A DNA stretch of 64,000 bases from Sulfolobales archaeon (GCA_025058345.1 JANXEN010000001.1:72481-136480); one strand, 5' to 3'. Counted from the stretch's first letter, positions 50,701 through 60,668 are shown. Made by a program: numbers and translations. The notes: generated by a model from the letters alone, not told the origin.

Positions 50701-51519
50701 TTGCCTAAAAAGATTGTGCGGAAGTTAAGTAAGTACTTCTACGTAGCGTTAAAACCGGTATATAAGGTTTATGAGAGGTGGTTATGGCTTCAAATAGCTG
50801 ATGGACCTATACCGAGGCACGTAGCTGTGATACCGGATGGTAATAGAAGATGGGCTAAGGAATTGGGGAAACCGATTACGTACGGACATGATGTCGGATA
50901 CGCCAAGCTAAAGGAATTACTTACATGGCTTTGGGAGCTGGGTGTTAAGGTGGTTACGATTTACGCGATGTCGTATGAGAACTGCATCTATAGGTCTGAA
51001 GATGAGAGGAAACACCTATTTAACTTAATTAACCATGCGTTGGAGGACCTAATGAAGAGTGATACCATCCACGAGAAGAGGGTTAGGATTAGGGTTTTTG
51101 GAAGGTTAGACATGGTCCCTGCGGACTTAATTAAAAGCGTACGTGATGTAGAGGACTTAACGAAAGACTATGGAGATAGATGCATTAACGTAGCTCTATG
51201 TTATGGAGGCCGTCAGGAAATAGTTGACGCGGTGCAGAAATTAATAAATGATGTAGTGAGCGGTACTGTAAGAGCTGAGGAAGTGAATGAAAACCTATTT
51301 AGCAAATATCTATATACCTCACATCTCGATAATCCTCTAGATGAGCCAGACTTAGTTATGAGGACCTCAGGTGAGTTAAGACTAAGTAACTTCCTTCTAT
51401 GGCAGATAGCGTATAGCGAGCTATATTTCTGTGATGTTTTCTGGCCTGAGTTTAGGAAAATTGATTTATGGAGGGCTGTGAGATCGTATCAAAAGAGGGA
51501 AAGGAGGTTCGGAAAATAG
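50701..51519 (+). CDS. uppS: cis-prenyltransferase (polyprenyl diphosphate synthase)
   Basis: 272 residues. Catalytic Asp in VIPDGNRRWAKE (near 45), the conserved YAMSYENCIYRS region and RTSGELRLSNFLLWQ with the arginines that bind IPP. It makes the long cis-polyprenyl carrier for glycan export. TTG start. Divergent from eS8. Confidence 0.94.
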   Translation: MPKKIVRKLSKYFYVALKPVYKVYERWLWLQIADGPIPRHVAVIPDGNRRWAKELGKPITYGHDVGYAKLKELLTWLWELGVKVVTIYAMSYENCIYRSEDERKHLFNLINHALEDLMKSDTIHEKRVRIRVFGRLDMVPADLIKSVRDVEDLTKDYGDRCINVALCYGGRQEIVDAVQKLINDVVSGTVRAEEVNENLFSKYLYTSHLDNPLDEPDLVMRTSGELRLSNFLLWQIAYSELYFCDVFWPEFRKIDLWRAVRSYQKRERRFGK

Positions 51520-51530
51520 ATCAACGTGAT

Positions 51531-52622
51531 TCAGTAAGTCCTCATAAATTTCTTCTCCACGATATATAGGATTGCACTAACACTCATTATCACTATTATA
51601 TATATAAATAACATGTTAGTTATTCTATACTCGTTTAGAATTATCATTACCTGCTGAACGTCTGTCGGCTGTAGGGATGACATCACTTCTAATACCCTGG
51701 TTAAGAATTGATAGAATATAAGGAGTAGGGTTAGCGCTATCAAATCCCTCCAAATCTTGATACTCCTCCTAAGTACTCTTAAGGTTAGCCTACCTACTAT
51801 TAAGGGAATTAATGATAGGAGAAAGAATGGAACTGTATTACTTAAATACAGAACTATTGAATTCACATCATAATTATATCCACGGGACGCTAAGGATATG
51901 TAGAAGATCACACCAGTCATAGCAACTGAGAGAGTTGTAAGTATTAGGGATATCCGAGTTATTGGAGACATTCGCCACCATTTACTAACGGCTTCGTCAA
52001 GTCCAAACCCCTTAAATATGAGTAGAATAGCTATGAGTAGTGAAATTACGGGGGATACGTAAGTAACTAAGTTGATCATTAAGAAAACTGAGTATATGAG
52101 TATGAGGATGCCTGGAAAACCTAAAAATACCTTAGAAAACCTACGTTCCTCTAATATCTTCCTTAAGTACCTCCCGAGAAGTACGTACGTCTCCTCAACA
52201 CCCCTTAACTGCTCAACGATGACCCTCTCAACACCGACTACATTAACCTTAGACTGAATTATCGGCAACACCTTCTCATCCTCAGCGCTATCAACTACCA
52301 CTATAACATCGCTTACCCCAACCCCAGCCAGCACCCTATCTAATTCATCACTTATTTTAATGCCTGCCTTAGAGGAAGAACTCGCATCACCAGCTACTAA
52401 CACTACCTCAGCTGAGGACCCTCCTGACTTAATTAAGTCGTTGTAGAGTTTAAGAGCTGTAAAAATGACGTTTAGGTCTGAGTCCTGAGGTGATGAGAGT
52501 GCATAATCATTAGCTACCTTAAGTACGTTACCATACCCTACAATCGGTGTGTTGACGCCTAATTTACTGATGTCGTTGTCGAAGTCAATAGCTATTATTG
52601 CTATCTTCTTAGAGCTGCTCAT
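51531..52622 (-). CDS. DUF373 membrane protein
   Basis: 363 residues. The N-terminal ~150 residues are soluble alpha/beta (IAIIAIDFDNDISK, VVLVAGDASSSSKAG); about six to seven membrane segments follow (for example GFPGILILIYSVFLMINL). This matches archaeal DUF373. Function unknown. It overlaps the upstream coiled-coil gene by 14 bases. Confidence 0.78.
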   Translation of the reverse strand: MSSSKKIAIIAIDFDNDISKLGVNTPIVGYGNVLKVANDYALSSPQDSDLNVIFTALKLYNDLIKSGGSSAEVVLVAGDASSSSKAGIKISDELDRVLAGVGVSDVIVVVDSAEDEKVLPIIQSKVNVVGVERVIVEQLRGVEETYVLLGRYLRKILEERRFSKVFLGFPGILILIYSVFLMINLVTYVSPVISLLIAILLIFKGFGLDEAVSKWWRMSPITRISLILTTLSVAMTGVIFYISLASRGYNYDVNSIVLYLSNTVPFFLLSLIPLIVGRLTLRVLRRSIKIWRDLIALTLLLIFYQFLTRVLEVMSSLQPTDVQQVMIILNEYRITNMLFIYIIVIMSVSAILYIVEKKFMRTY

Positions 52623-53478
52623 GATATTCTCCGTAGAGTATTCTCAGATCCTCGAATGTTAGACGCTCCCCCCTCCTCCTCTTCTCCTCAACAAGTTTCT
52701 TCTTCTCCTCAATTATCTTCTCCTCAGCAGCCTTAGTTTTAGCTATTCGGACCTCCTTTAACTTTTGATTTAGAGAAGCATACCTTTCCCTCAACTCGTT
52801 AATCTTAGATGCTGTGTTTATCAAGCTTTGAACTAAGTTACGGATTTCCTCACTCACTTCACTTAATTTACGCTTAATTTCATCCCTACTCTTATTTATG
52901 TTTCTTATCTCCTCTCTACGTACATTTATTTCTGAAGTTAATTTATCAAAAACATTATTAAGTTCATTTAATTCAATAGTTAGTGAAGATATCTGAGCTC
53001 TTAAATCCAATAACTCACCACTTAACTTCTTCGCTTCTAAAGCTTTACTCAACATTCCTTCCAACCTGCCAATCTCTTTAATAATCTTATTCTCTTCCTG
53101 AATAGGGAGAGACTCAGTTATGATCCTCCATTCCATTGAATCTATTTTCTTCCTTAGGGAGTCTATAGAGACTTTACTGAAGGAACTTAATTCGCTGAAC
53201 TCCCTCCTCTTACTGAAGAACTCGTTCTTTATGTCTCTTAACTTACTGATGAGTTCCCTTCTCTTAATTATTACCTCGTTCCTCTTAACCTCTAAGTCCT
53301 TTATAGCTTTCCTAATTTCCTCAATCTTATCTCTATATGCCCTTATAGTCTCTAAGTACTTTGACTTAAGGCTCTTTAACTCACTTATCCTCTGCCTAAT
53401 ATTTAGTTTATACTCCTCTAACCTCTTTAACTCATCCCTTAATTCAGTGATCTGCTTAAGTAACTCTTCCTCAGCCAT
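52609..53478 (-). CDS. long coiled-coil protein (COG1340-like)
   Basis: 289 residues, almost all coiled coil from residue 3 to ~275, with only short breaks (for example ITESLPIQEEN). No membrane segment. Small SMC-like coiled-coil proteins of this kind are widespread in archaea and bind RNA or ribosomes in some reports. ATG start; it precedes DUF373 and follows the acyl-CoA synthetase subunit by eight bases. Confidence 0.8.
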   Translation of the reverse strand: MAEEELLKQITELRDELKRLEEYKLNIRQRISELKSLKSKYLETIRAYRDKIEEIRKAIKDLEVKRNEVIIKRRELISKLRDIKNEFFSKRREFSELSSFSKVSIDSLRKKIDSMEWRIITESLPIQEENKIIKEIGRLEGMLSKALEAKKLSGELLDLRAQISSLTIELNELNNVFDKLTSEINVRREEIRNINKSRDEIKRKLSEVSEEIRNLVQSLINTASKINELRERYASLNQKLKEVRIAKTKAAEEKIIEEKKKLVEEKRRRGERLTFEDLRILYGEYHEQL

Positions 53479-53486
53479 GTGGAGTG

Positions 53487-54197
53487 CTACCCTAGTATTA
53501 TTCTAGCATCCGCGATTTTAGCTCCCTTACCCACCTCGTAAAGCATTATAGGGTTAAGGTCTACGTCCTTAACCTCACCAACGCTCTCAACGAACTTAGA
53601 GAGCTTGATAAGTATCTCAGTTAATGCCTTCTTATCCCTAGGCGCCTGCCCTCTATAACCTTCAAGTATTTTAGCCGACTTAATCTCGTTGATCATGTTC
53701 TCAGCATCGTGATGAGTTAGAGGTACTATACGGAAGCTAACATCCCTTAAGACTTCAACGAAAATACCTCCTAACCCGAAGAGTATTAACGGACCGAAGG
53801 TAGGGTCTTTAGTAGAACCGACTATGACCTCTAACCCGCTTGGAACCATCTCCTGAACTAAAATTCCGTACACCTTCGCGTTTGGAGCTCTCTCACCGAC
53901 GTTCTTAAAGATTTTGTTGAAGGCCTCTCTAACCTCGGATGAGTTATTGAGACCTACGATAACACCACCGACGTCAGATTTATGAACTATATCTGGACTT
54001 ACAACCTTAAGAACTACCGGGTATCCAATACTTTCAGATAGTCGAACGGCTTCTTCAGCGCTCTTAGCTAAACCTGCCTTAGGTACTGGAAGGCCGAAAA
54101 CTCTAAGGACGTCGTATGCTTCGTGCTCAAGTAACTTATACCTACCCTCCCCTTTAGCATTAGCGATTATCTTTCCCACAAGGTCTAAACTCATCAA
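53487..54197 (-). CDS. acdB: ADP-forming acyl-CoA synthetase beta subunit
   Basis: 236 residues, the free beta subunit length. ATP-grasp pattern: YPVVLKVVSPDIVHKSDVGGVIVGL and the later EVKDVDLNPIMLY; FGLGGIFVEVLRDVSFRIVPL contains the loop of the family. With an alpha subunit elsewhere it makes ATP from acetyl-CoA or another acyl-CoA. TATA TTTAAATAC (minus) is upstream. Confidence 0.9.
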   Translation of the reverse strand: MMSLDLVGKIIANAKGEGRYKLLEHEAYDVLRVFGLPVPKAGLAKSAEEAVRLSESIGYPVVLKVVSPDIVHKSDVGGVIVGLNNSSEVREAFNKIFKNVGERAPNAKVYGILVQEMVPSGLEVIVGSTKDPTFGPLILFGLGGIFVEVLRDVSFRIVPLTHHDAENMINEIKSAKILEGYRGQAPRDKKALTEILIKLSKFVESVGEVKDVDLNPIMLYEVGKGAKIADARIILG

Positions 54198-54287
54198 CTA
54201 CACACCGTTACAAACTCGTTATTAAGTATTTAAACATTATTAACGCTGAATAACAGCTTAACGCGCACGTGAATTAAATAGCTCCGA

Positions 54288-55133
54288 CTACGAGATGTAC
54301 TGAAACAATGAGATCTTGGTTAATATAAGTGAATGCACCTTATTAAAATCTAAGCCTATATGCTCGGGAATACCATAAACATTGACGACATCCCCTAGAG
54401 CTTCAAGGTTGTAACGATTCACCAACTCCGAAGGATTTACTTCAGAAAATGCTGTAGGTAAGTACAAACCAGAGCTTTTAGAACCCCTACAAACCCTTAT
54501 AAGTAGGTAGCTGCTTGATTTAATTTCTTTTAATTTATTTACGACTTCGAATATCTGCCTATTCGAAAAAAGCCTAAGTAAGAATTCTATGTAGGGCTTC
54601 TTACTTAAGTTCCGACCCTCATCAATGGCTTTAAAAGTCAGAAGTGATGCGAGGAGGAGTTGTTTATCAGATATTATGAGAGTTGACGGCAATATCTGCG
54701 TGATGCAGTCCTCAATCTGAAACTTATCTAAGTCTCTCACCAGCTTTAACGCATCATCGTAACTTACCTCATAGATTGATAAGACTACCTTACCTAACTC
54801 ACCACGTAAATTACTCCACACTTCCTTAACATCAGGGACGTATGAACCGCCATGACTTATAGGTATAAACGTAAGTTTATCACCGTCCTTAACCACATAA
54901 TCGTAACCGTTAACAACCATGAAGTCAACACCGTTAATGAAGACGATGTAGGAAGTGTTTAGCGTTCCATCACTGCCTATAGCTGAAGACATCTTAGGAT
55001 ATACTTTATGCAAATAAATTAGTAGGTCTCTCAAATTACAGTTATTTAAACCCTCTATAGAGACCTCAACACTATTTAAACCTAATTCACGTCGTAAAAC
55101 ACCTAAAAACTCGAGTACAACCCTCAAAATCAC
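54288..55133 (-). CDS. Urm1-like ubiquitin fold fused to a Cgi121 domain
   Basis: 281 residues. Residues 1-96 are a beta-grasp of the MoaD/Urm1 type: RVVLEFLGVLRRELG, FINGVDF, VVKDGDKLTFIPISHGG. HGG at 94-96 equals the C-terminal end of Urm1 but is here followed by more chain. Residues ~110-260 look like Cgi121, the KEOPS cofactor-binding subunit (TLIISDKQLLLASLLTFKAI, GRNLSKKPYIEFLLRLFSNRQI). Cgi121 helps KEOPS make t6A and binds tRNA; Urm1 activates sulphur for tRNA thiolation or conjugates to proteins. GTG start overlaps eS17's stop, so expressed with the ribosomal gene. Confidence 0.82.
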   Translation of the reverse strand: MILRVVLEFLGVLRRELGLNSVEVSIEGLNNCNLRDLLIYLHKVYPKMSSAIGSDGTLNTSYIVFINGVDFMVVNGYDYVVKDGDKLTFIPISHGGSYVPDVKEVWSNLRGELGKVVLSIYEVSYDDALKLVRDLDKFQIEDCITQILPSTLIISDKQLLLASLLTFKAIDEGRNLSKKPYIEFLLRLFSNRQIFEVVNKLKEIKSSSYLLIRVCRGSKSSGLYLPTAFSEVNPSELVNRYNLEALGDVVNVYGIPEHIGLDFNKVHSLILTKISLFQYIS

Positions 55134-55354
55134 TGACCCTGAGTTTCTGCAGTACCTGCTGTGCTCTCCAGCTTCATGTTAGCAAGACGTGTCAGGTAAC
55201 CAGCTATTTGGTTCCTTAACTTCTTAGACTTAACGTACACGTTACTCTTAACTAACTCCTTATTCGAATTAAAATCTGTAGTAACTTTATCTTGGAGTTG
55301 TTCAAATAGCTTCTCAGCAGTTCTTTTTACAGCTGATGTCCTTACCTTCCCCAC
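55130..55354 (-). CDS. rps17e: ribosomal protein eS17
   Basis: 74 residues from GTG 55354. The family core starts GKVRTSAVKRTAEKLFE, and SKKLRNQIAGYLTRL is diagnostic. A longer reading from 55384 would begin only five bases after the TATA box (RC of cttaaatat, 55388-55396) and is not favoured; GTG 55354 is about 10 bases after the predicted transcript start. Overlaps the Urm1-Cgi121 gene by four bases. Confidence 0.9.
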   Translation of the reverse strand: MGKVRTSAVKRTAEKLFEQLQDKVTTDFNSNKELVKSNVYVKSKKLRNQIAGYLTRLANMKLESTAGTAETQGQ

Positions 55355-55443
55355 GTCAATCCCTGAAAGAAGAGTTTGGTACACAGCCTTAAATATGTTT
55401 ATCCTTCATTATCTTTGGATAGCCCTTATCGCTGTTCATTAAA

Positions 55444-55453
55444 GCTTATATAG
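55444..55453 (+). promoter_or_regulatory. TATA box of the thermosome gene
   Basis: GCTTATATAG, 34 bases before ATG 55487; the leader is short. Confidence 0.5.
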
Positions 55454-55486
55454 AAGTCACTGAAATAGAATTCAAGGGATTAGAGT

Positions 55487-57148
55487 ATGAGTCAGAGTGG
55501 TCAAGCTGTAGGAGCTATTGGTCCTACTGGTATACCTGTTCTAATACTTAAGGAAGGCAGTAGCAGGACAACCGGTGCAGATGCTTTAAGGGCTAACATG
55601 ATGGCTGCTGTAACCATTGCGGAGATGTTGAGGACTACTTACGGTCCTAGAGGTATGGATAAGATGTTGGTCGATACTCTAGGTGATGTAACGATAACTA
55701 ATGATGGTGCAACAATATTGGATAAGATGGATGTTCAGCACCCAGCAGCTAAGATGTTGGTTCAGATAGCTAAGGGTCAGGATGATGAGGTTGGAGACGG
55801 CACTAAAACAGCTGTTATATTCGCAGGTGAGTTGCTCAAGAGTGCTGCGGAATTACTGACTAAGGATGTACATCCAACAATCATAATTAACGGGTATAAG
55901 AAGGCCTTAGAAGACGCTGTTAGCTACGCAAATAAGATTGCTAAGCCTGTAAGCATAAGCGATGAGGATTTCCTAGCGCGTGCCGCCTCTACAGCTCTAA
56001 CTAGTAAGGCAGTGCATGGAGTTAGAGATACTTTCGCGAGAGTCGCTGTTAGGGCCGTTAAGCAGGTTGCTGAGTTAAGGGGTGATAAATGGTACGTCGA
56101 CCTCGATAACATACAGATAATTAAGAAACATGGCGCTTCATTAGCTGATTCGCAGTTAGTTTATGGTGTAGTCCTAGATAAGGAAGTAGTACACCCAGGT
56201 ATGCCTAAGAGAGTTGAGAAAGCTAAAATCGCACTAATTGACGCACCCCTAGAGATCGAAAAACCTGAAATAGATGCTGAGATAAGGATAAGCGACCCAC
56301 TTCAGATGAGGAGGTTTATTGAGGAGAAGGAAAACATCCTTAAGGACCTAGTCGATAAGTTAGTTGCTGTTGGGGCTAACGTAGTTGTCTGCCAGAAAGG
56401 CATCGATGACGTCGCACAACACTTCCTAGCAAAGAAGGGAATACTCGCCGTAAGGAGGGTTAAGAGATCCGATATGGAGAAACTAGAGAGAGCGACTGGA
56501 GGAAGGATAGTAAGTAACATAGAAGACCTTACTGAGAAGGACTTAGGATACGCCGAGCTAGTAGAGGAGAGGAAGATCGGTGAGGATAAGATGGTATTTA
56601 TTGAGGGCACTAAGAATCCGAGAGCGGTAAGCATAGTGATAAGAGGAGGTTTAGAAAGAGTTGTTGATGAGGCTGAAAGGTCGTTTAGGGATGCTTTATG
56701 CGTAGTAGCTGATGTAATTAAGTTACCTCTAATAACTTATGGCGGTGGCGCATTCGAAATGGAGGTAGCCTCATATATAAGGGACTTAGCGACAAAGATT
56801 GGTGGTAAGGAGCAATTAGCGGTTGAGGCCTTCGCTAAAGCCCTTGAGGGTGTTGTGGTAGCGTTAATTGAGAATGCCGGTTTAGACCCAGTAGAATATA
56901 TCATGAAGCTTAGAGCATCGCATAAAAAAGAAGGAGGGTATAAGTACGGTGTGAACGTATTCACAGGCGAGATAACTGATATGAGTGAGTTAGGTGTTAT
57001 AGAGCCCCTAGCAGTTAAAGTCAACGCATTGAAGGCAGGTACGGAAGCTGCAGCAATGATCTTAAGGATAGATGACGTAATAGCAGCTGCGAGAAGTAAG
57101 GACGTAGGTAAGAAACCTGGGGAACCTGGTAAGAAAGAGGAAGAGTAG
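55487..57148 (+). CDS. thsA: thermosome (group II chaperonin) subunit
   Basis: 553 residues, normal. ATP-site motifs [22 protein letters not shown] and [14 protein letters not shown]; near the C-terminus [13 protein letters not shown]. It folds proteins in an ATP-driven double ring. Only one subunit gene is in the window; others may exist. The tail is [11 protein letters not shown], acidic-basic rather than GGM-type. Confidence 0.97.
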   Translation: MSQSGQAVGAIGPTGIPVLILKEGSSRTTGADALRANMMAAVTIAEMLRTTYGPRGMDKMLVDTLGDVTITNDGATILDKMDVQHPAAKMLVQIAKGQDDEVGDGTKTAVIFAGELLKSAAELLTKDVHPTIIINGYKKALEDAVSYANKIAKPVSISDEDFLARAASTALTSKAVHGVRDTFARVAVRAVKQVAELRGDKWYVDLDNIQIIKKHGASLADSQLVYGVVLDKEVVHPGMPKRVEKAKIALIDAPLEIEKPEIDAEIRISDPLQMRRFIEEKENILKDLVDKLVAVGANVVVCQKGIDDVAQHFLAKKGILAVRRVKRSDMEKLERATGGRIVSNIEDLTEKDLGYAELVEERKIGEDKMVFIEGTKNPRAVSIVIRGGLERVVDEAERSFRDALCVVADVIKLPLITYGGGAFEMEVASYIRDLATKIGGKEQLAVEAFAKALEGVVVALIENAGLDPVEYIMKLRASHKKEGGYKYGVNVFTGEITDMSELGVIEPLAVKVNALKAGTEAAAMILRIDDVIAAARSKDVGKKPGEPGKKEEE

Positions 57149-57204
57149 GAATTCAATAAAATAACTCATTACAATAAATAGAATTTTTATACCTTACTTT
57201 ACAG

Positions 57205-57226
57205 GCCTAACTTACTAGGCATTTTT
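57205..57226. terminator. bidirectional hairpin terminator
   Basis: GCCTA (57205-57209), loop ACTTAC, TAGGC (57216-57220), then ATTTTT. It is 57 bases after the thermosome stop and ends at the truD stop, so it can serve the plus strand; on the minus strand it lies just after truD. Confidence 0.55.
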
Positions 57227-58455
57227 CAATACGCGGTGCCCTTAAAAAGCTCTCTAAGCAGTATTGAAGCGTAGCACCCCCTTATTAACATAAACTCCAT
57301 CCAAACACCGTCTGTTACGAAGTTTAGGTTTAAATCTTTAACTTTGAAGGTGGATTCCCTAACATAGCTCCTACAGTTGATGTTTAAATCTCTAACTAGG
57401 AAGTGCTGCTGCTCTACCCCCTCAGCATTCATAACCTCACGCACGAATGACTCACAAATACCGTCACGTAAAGCCATATTAGTGCCGGGAACGATTAGCG
57501 TCTCACAGGTATTGCTAACACTTTCCACTCCACCTAAATGTCTTAATGCTTTGCTTAAAGCCTTATTAAATAGGTAGGATTGGTAAGCCTCTACGTAGAA
57601 ATTAAGAATTTCTATAGGTAAGGAATTAATAGCCTTAAGGGGGTCTCCATACATCATCATCGCCCTGCAGACAATGCGTTCAATCCAGTAATCGCTTGAA
57701 AATAGCTTATATGCCTTCCTAAAATTACCTGATTCGAATTCCTCCCTAGCTCTGATAACACTCTCACTCTCCAATACATGAGGAGCCCCCGCGATAAGCC
57801 TAGTAGCTTCATCCCAAGCCCTCCTTACGATTGCCTTCCCGACTAGATGGGTGATCGGTCGAATAGTTCCGAATCTTTGATAGCCGTAGTAATTCGGTAG
57901 CATCATCGACTTAAGCAAGTCCTCAACGCCCCTTAACCTCTCCATAACCACGTTTTGAGGCGCTATAAAGTTAAGAAACACGTTAAACAGGTTGCCAAGT
58001 AAGTAACCACTCCTAACAGGGTAGTGGCTACTTCTGTAGAAGCATAACCTCAGAGGTCCTAATGAGTAACTAGCCCTTATAAGCCCATCTGAATTCCTTA
58101 AGTTATTAGTGTTTAGTGAGATAAATTGGCATGAATAACTGTCACTATCCTTCAATCCAGCATATCCTATATCTGCTTTAAAGAACTTCTTAAGTAGTTG
58201 GATGGCGTAGAAGGTATCAACCCCTTCCTTACACAGTACGTAGTGTACGTACTTGCTGGTGAGCTTTTCAGCTACGTCGCCTTCAAAACATATGTTGAAG
58301 GAGGCTTTAACACCATCTAAAGAAACTTCGAAAACCCTAAAGGTGTTTGGCGACTTCCTAAACTCTAAAACATCACCTAGATTAAGTCCTTCATAAACGT
58401 AGTAATCCATACCCAACAATTTATCTATAGTGGGTGCTTCAATCACTGAAATCAC
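57226..58455 (-). CDS. truD: tRNA pseudouridine synthase TruD
   Basis: 409 residues, the archaeal type. It makes pseudouridine 13 in tRNA. The catalytic Asp is in YAGLKDSDSYSCQFIS (near 105), and NYYGYQRFGTIRPITHLVGKAIV is the second signature. ATG start; its start is directly next to the stop of pth2 (58456). Confidence 0.94.
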   Translation of the reverse strand: MISVIEAPTIDKLLGMDYYVYEGLNLGDVLEFRKSPNTFRVFEVSLDGVKASFNICFEGDVAEKLTSKYVHYVLCKEGVDTFYAIQLLKKFFKADIGYAGLKDSDSYSCQFISLNTNNLRNSDGLIRASYSLGPLRLCFYRSSHYPVRSGYLLGNLFNVFLNFIAPQNVVMERLRGVEDLLKSMMLPNYYGYQRFGTIRPITHLVGKAIVRRAWDEATRLIAGAPHVLESESVIRAREEFESGNFRKAYKLFSSDYWIERIVCRAMMMYGDPLKAINSLPIEILNFYVEAYQSYLFNKALSKALRHLGGVESVSNTCETLIVPGTNMALRDGICESFVREVMNAEGVEQQHFLVRDLNINCRSYVRESTFKVKDLNLNFVTDGVWMEFMLIRGCYASILLRELFKGTAY

Positions 58456-58821
58456 TTAAAGGAGCTTAAATCCCTTCGAAACTTTATCCAGGATGTTAGA
58501 GGGTGCAGGACCTACACCTAACGTAGTCAATGTGTTAGGAGGTAACTCAGTCCTCCCTGCATCATATATTAGAGATGTAGGCAGCCCTAACTTACTGAAT
58601 TCCTCGTAAGCCCTTAATAAATCCGATTCTGATGCACATGCTAGAACGACCTTCTTCTGACCTTGCTCAACCCATAGGTATACCCACTCAGGCTTAGTTC
58701 TCAAAACCTTCAGCACTGAATCAACTGCAGCATGAGCTACTTGAGCGGCTAACTTACCCTTACTCATGCGTAGGTCTTTCCTCACAATAATTACTTGCTT
58801 GAATTCCTCCACTACGTTCAT
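58456..58821 (-). CDS. pth2: peptidyl-tRNA hydrolase Pth2
   Basis: 121 residues. It frees tRNA from stalled peptidyl-tRNA. Conserved VRKDLRMSKGKLAAQVAHAA at the N-terminus and DAGRTELPPNTLTTLGVGPA near the C-terminus. ATG start; directly before truD. Confidence 0.95.
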   Translation of the reverse strand: MNVVEEFKQVIIVRKDLRMSKGKLAAQVAHAAVDSVLKVLRTKPEWVYLWVEQGQKKVVLACASESDLLRAYEEFSKLGLPTSLIYDAGRTELPPNTLTTLGVGPAPSNILDKVSKGFKLL

Positions 58822-58848
58822 CCAAACTAACGATCTAAAATTAAGTTC

Positions 58849-59178
58849 TTATAAGTAATGACTTAAATTACTTAAGATCGTATCAATGACTGAAGATCTA
58901 CAAATGTTGAAGCACTCGACGTAACATCTCCCCTTCAAGTTATTCTCTGAGTGACACTTCGACGAACATGAATGGTTACATACCGAGACATCAGGCTCTA
59001 GTAAATAGTAGTTCCTATCACCATCAATTTCATATATCCTAACTAACCTAACTATGTTGGCAGACTTCAGTAAGTTAATCACATCAGGGTATATAGTCCT
59101 CGGAAATATGAAGAAGTTGAAAACCCTCAACGACTTAGAGACCTTAGCTCTTAACTCCTCATCTCCCAATGATTGCAT
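58849..59178 (-). CDS. small protein with cysteine-rich C-terminus
   Basis: 109 residues; not recognised. The last ~45 residues hold seven cysteines and two histidines, beginning CNHSCSSKCH and continuing CYVECFNIC, a possible zinc or iron-sulphur site. The N-terminus is amphipathic (SKSLRVFNFFIFPRTIYPDV). It overlaps the next upstream gene by 20 bases. Metal binding is inference. Confidence 0.6.
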   Translation of the reverse strand: MQSLGDEELRAKVSKSLRVFNFFIFPRTIYPDVINLLKSANIVRLVRIYEIDGDRNYYLLEPDVSVCNHSCSSKCHSENNLKGRCYVECFNICRSSVIDTILSNLSHYL

Positions 59179-59563
59179 ATCTCTTCACCGGAATCTTGAG
59201 CTGAGAACACACACATGTGAGGATGTTTAAAATCGATTTATCACTACATCTTAAGGCCCTCACCTTCAGCTTCCTATATACAGCTCTACATACAACAGAA
59301 CCAGCAGAATTAAAGACTAAAAACTCACCCTTAACTCTTCCCCTCAACCCTTTAACGAACCGTAGCTGAACCGCGAAGTACTCCTTAGGTACCTCGACCT
59401 CATGTTCGAAAGCCTCACCATCCACGTATAGGGGCCGTACAGGCCTTGAAGCTCTCGGCTTAATGTCTAACTTACTGCAATTTCTGTCAACAACTAAGTA
59501 TAAGCTTCTAGACATGTGTTTACCGCTATTACTCTTAGACCTCTCCACATACATCTTAATCAT
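59159..59563 (-). CDS. hypothetical protein upstream of the Cys-rich gene
   Basis: 134 residues; not recognised. Basic, with a central beta-rich part (FAVQLRFVKGLRGRVKGEFLVFN, then SVVCRAVYRKLKVRALRC) and five cysteines near the C-terminus. A nucleic-acid-binding beta barrel is possible. Overlaps the Cys-rich gene by 20 bases, so likely translated together. Confidence 0.6.
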   Translation of the reverse strand: MIKMYVERSKSNSGKHMSRSLYLVVDRNCSKLDIKPRASRPVRPLYVDGEAFEHEVEVPKEYFAVQLRFVKGLRGRVKGEFLVFNSAGSVVCRAVYRKLKVRALRCSDKSILNILTCVCSQLKIPVKRYAIIGR

Positions 59564-59813
59564 TAGGTCGAGCCACCATCAAAGATAGATACTCATCAAC
59601 TAAGGAATATTTGTGAAAGCAGTATTAAATGTTTAGTAGATTGGGGTTACAAACAGACCCTACAAAGTGAAGTTCGTATACCGCATACTTTTTAATGATC
59701 TAATGTTGGTAAAGCTAAAGTGTGAAGTAAGGTCAAACCTAAGCTAGCGTATTGTAACATTAGGTAGGTGCTTTTCCTCATATACCTATGTTGAGCTCAT
59801 ATGAAGCGGTGAG

Positions 59814-60668
59814 TCAATCAATAATTACACCCATCACCACATCCTTAAAGGTAGCCCTAATCAGATACCTATCTAAGGTAGATGCATTAACCTCAACCAA
59901 CACACTCCAGTAGACACCATCTCTAAACATATTAACGATGCTTTCAGAAACCGCATCACCGGAAGCAACATCAACAACTTCAAGTGTAAGTAAATAGTCA
60001 CTAACATTATGGGGGTCAAATATCCAGACCCATACTAAGGTAGATGTAGGGCTGACGCGGCTTGCAAGCATAGAGTAACTCCTAGTTGAGTTTTCAGCAA
60101 CTATCCAACCATCAGTACTTCCAGGTTTAACCCCTATAACGGAGATAGAGGCAGTATTCGATACAGATTCACTGAACTCTAACACTAGCTTTAAGCTGAA
60201 TTTACCTACACCTCCAGCACTCCATCTAAGCGTAAGTGTTGCATTATAATCCCCTTCAGTAACGGTTAATGGCGCATCATAACCAGGTATTAACATCATA
60301 ATCCTATAGCAGTGCCCTCCAATACTGGCTAAGCAAGGCATTAAGATCTTATAGCTATGTGTACCAGACCTAAGTAATAGCTCACCGCTTAAGATTAAGG
60401 TGAAGTTACCCTCATAACTAGTTAATTTACCCCTAACGACTACGTTACCTGAAGGAATGTAAAGACTGCCTAGACTTACCGACCTCTCGCCTTCCTCACT
60501 ATCCACATTAAATTCAACATCTATTATCTTAGTACTTGGCTTAACATCAATTACACCCTTCAAATTAACCTCCATTAAATTCCTCACATAGAATGCTGTA
60601 GGAGTTATAACGCAGGCTACTAAAATAATTAAAAGCGCAACATATGTAAAGGAATTTCTCCCCACCAC
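59814..60668 (-). CDS. membrane-anchored beta-rich extracellular protein
   Basis: 284 residues. An N-terminal membrane helix (FTYVALLIILVACVITPTAF) acts as signal anchor, and the rest is beta-rich with many S/T and a few NxT/S sites, so likely outside the cell. Cys in MPCLASIGGHC may form a disulphide. No family recognised. ATG start. Confidence 0.65.
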   Translation of the reverse strand: MVGRNSFTYVALLIILVACVITPTAFYVRNLMEVNLKGVIDVKPSTKIIDVEFNVDSEEGERSVSLGSLYIPSGNVVVRGKLTSYEGNFTLILSGELLLRSGTHSYKILMPCLASIGGHCYRIMMLIPGYDAPLTVTEGDYNATLTLRWSAGGVGKFSLKLVLEFSESVSNTASISVIGVKPGSTDGWIVAENSTRSYSMLASRVSPTSTLVWVWIFDPHNVSDYLLTLEVVDVASGDAVSESIVNMFRDGVYWSVLVEVNASTLDRYLIRATFKDVVMGVIID

